DNA of 6,864 nt from Coriobacteriales bacterium (GTDB lineage Bacteria > Actinomycetota > Coriobacteriia > Coriobacteriales > UBA8131), in contig JAIRQI010000175.1 of NCBI GenBank assembly GCA_031256575.1, forward strand, positions 1 to 6,864, given 5' to 3'. Below are positions 6,740 to 6,864 of this stretch, piece after piece. Made by a program: the position numbers and the translations under genes. The notes beneath the pieces were generated by a model. That model saw only the letters and a program-made list of their open reading frames with translations, had not been told where the DNA came from and searched no databases. The first letter of the stretch is position 1; each line of letters starts with the position of its first letter.

Positions 6740-6755
6740 GGCAAGCCCTTCTCGC

Positions 6756-6864
<109 letters not shown>

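Noticed and set aside
6478..6744. 88-codon minus-strand open frame across the tandem repeats.
   Set aside because: The 16-17 base period is not a multiple of three, the translation is repeat-derived, and it overlaps the UPF0210 start.

Overview
The window carries four complete protein genes and the 3' end of a fifth. It reads like the chromosome of a moderate-to-high GC Gram-positive bacterium, tentatively Actinomycetota (a Coriobacteriia- or Actinomycetales-like lineage). The basis is a UPF0210/DUF711 gene, a stand-alone DUF4143 ATPase, a GcvT-like methyltransferase paired with a PucR/CdaR-type regulator, and the high GC of the right end. This assignment is an inference and there is no rRNA or tRNA to settle it. 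Composition is uneven: two lines counted by hand in the ATPase gene are about 48% GC, while lines inside the UPF0210 gene range from about 58% to 75%.

Layout. Bases 1-187: no supportable gene. 188-1474 (-): AAA+/DUF4143 ATPase with a clear promoter, whose -10 and spacer hold a perfect 14-bp palindrome (candidate operator). 1475-1898: a 424-base non-coding stretch with that promoter, a possible decayed gene scrap and a 14-bp-stem hairpin. 1899-3227 (-): GcvT/LigM-like tetrahydrofolate-dependent methyltransferase or demethylase. 3228-3405: divergent regulatory region. 3406-5058 (+): PucR/CdaR-type regulator whose frame runs unbroken from a well-placed ATG except for one in-frame TGA at codon 31. 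5059-5234: convergent intergenic region with a long inverted repeat enclosing smaller hairpins. 5235-6599 (-): UPF0210 family gene. 6600-6755: a 16-17 bp degenerate tandem repeat. 6756 to the right edge (-): C-terminal end of seryl-tRNA synthetase.

How the genes may work together. The methyltransferase and the regulator are divergent neighbours, the classic arrangement for a catabolic gene and its dedicated activator. The simplest reading is that the regulator senses a methylated (perhaps methoxylated aromatic) substrate and switches on the demethylase. The in-frame TGA means that this regulator is either freshly inactivated or read through. The ATPase looks like an independent, self-regulated accessory gene. 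serS and the UPF0210 gene look like the conserved chromosomal flank.

The most interesting points are the single in-frame TGA in an otherwise intact regulator, the nested inverted-repeat element between the convergent genes, and the operator-like palindrome in the ATPase promoter. I found no CRISPR array, insertion sequence, tRNA or rRNA, and no convincing new multi-gene system.
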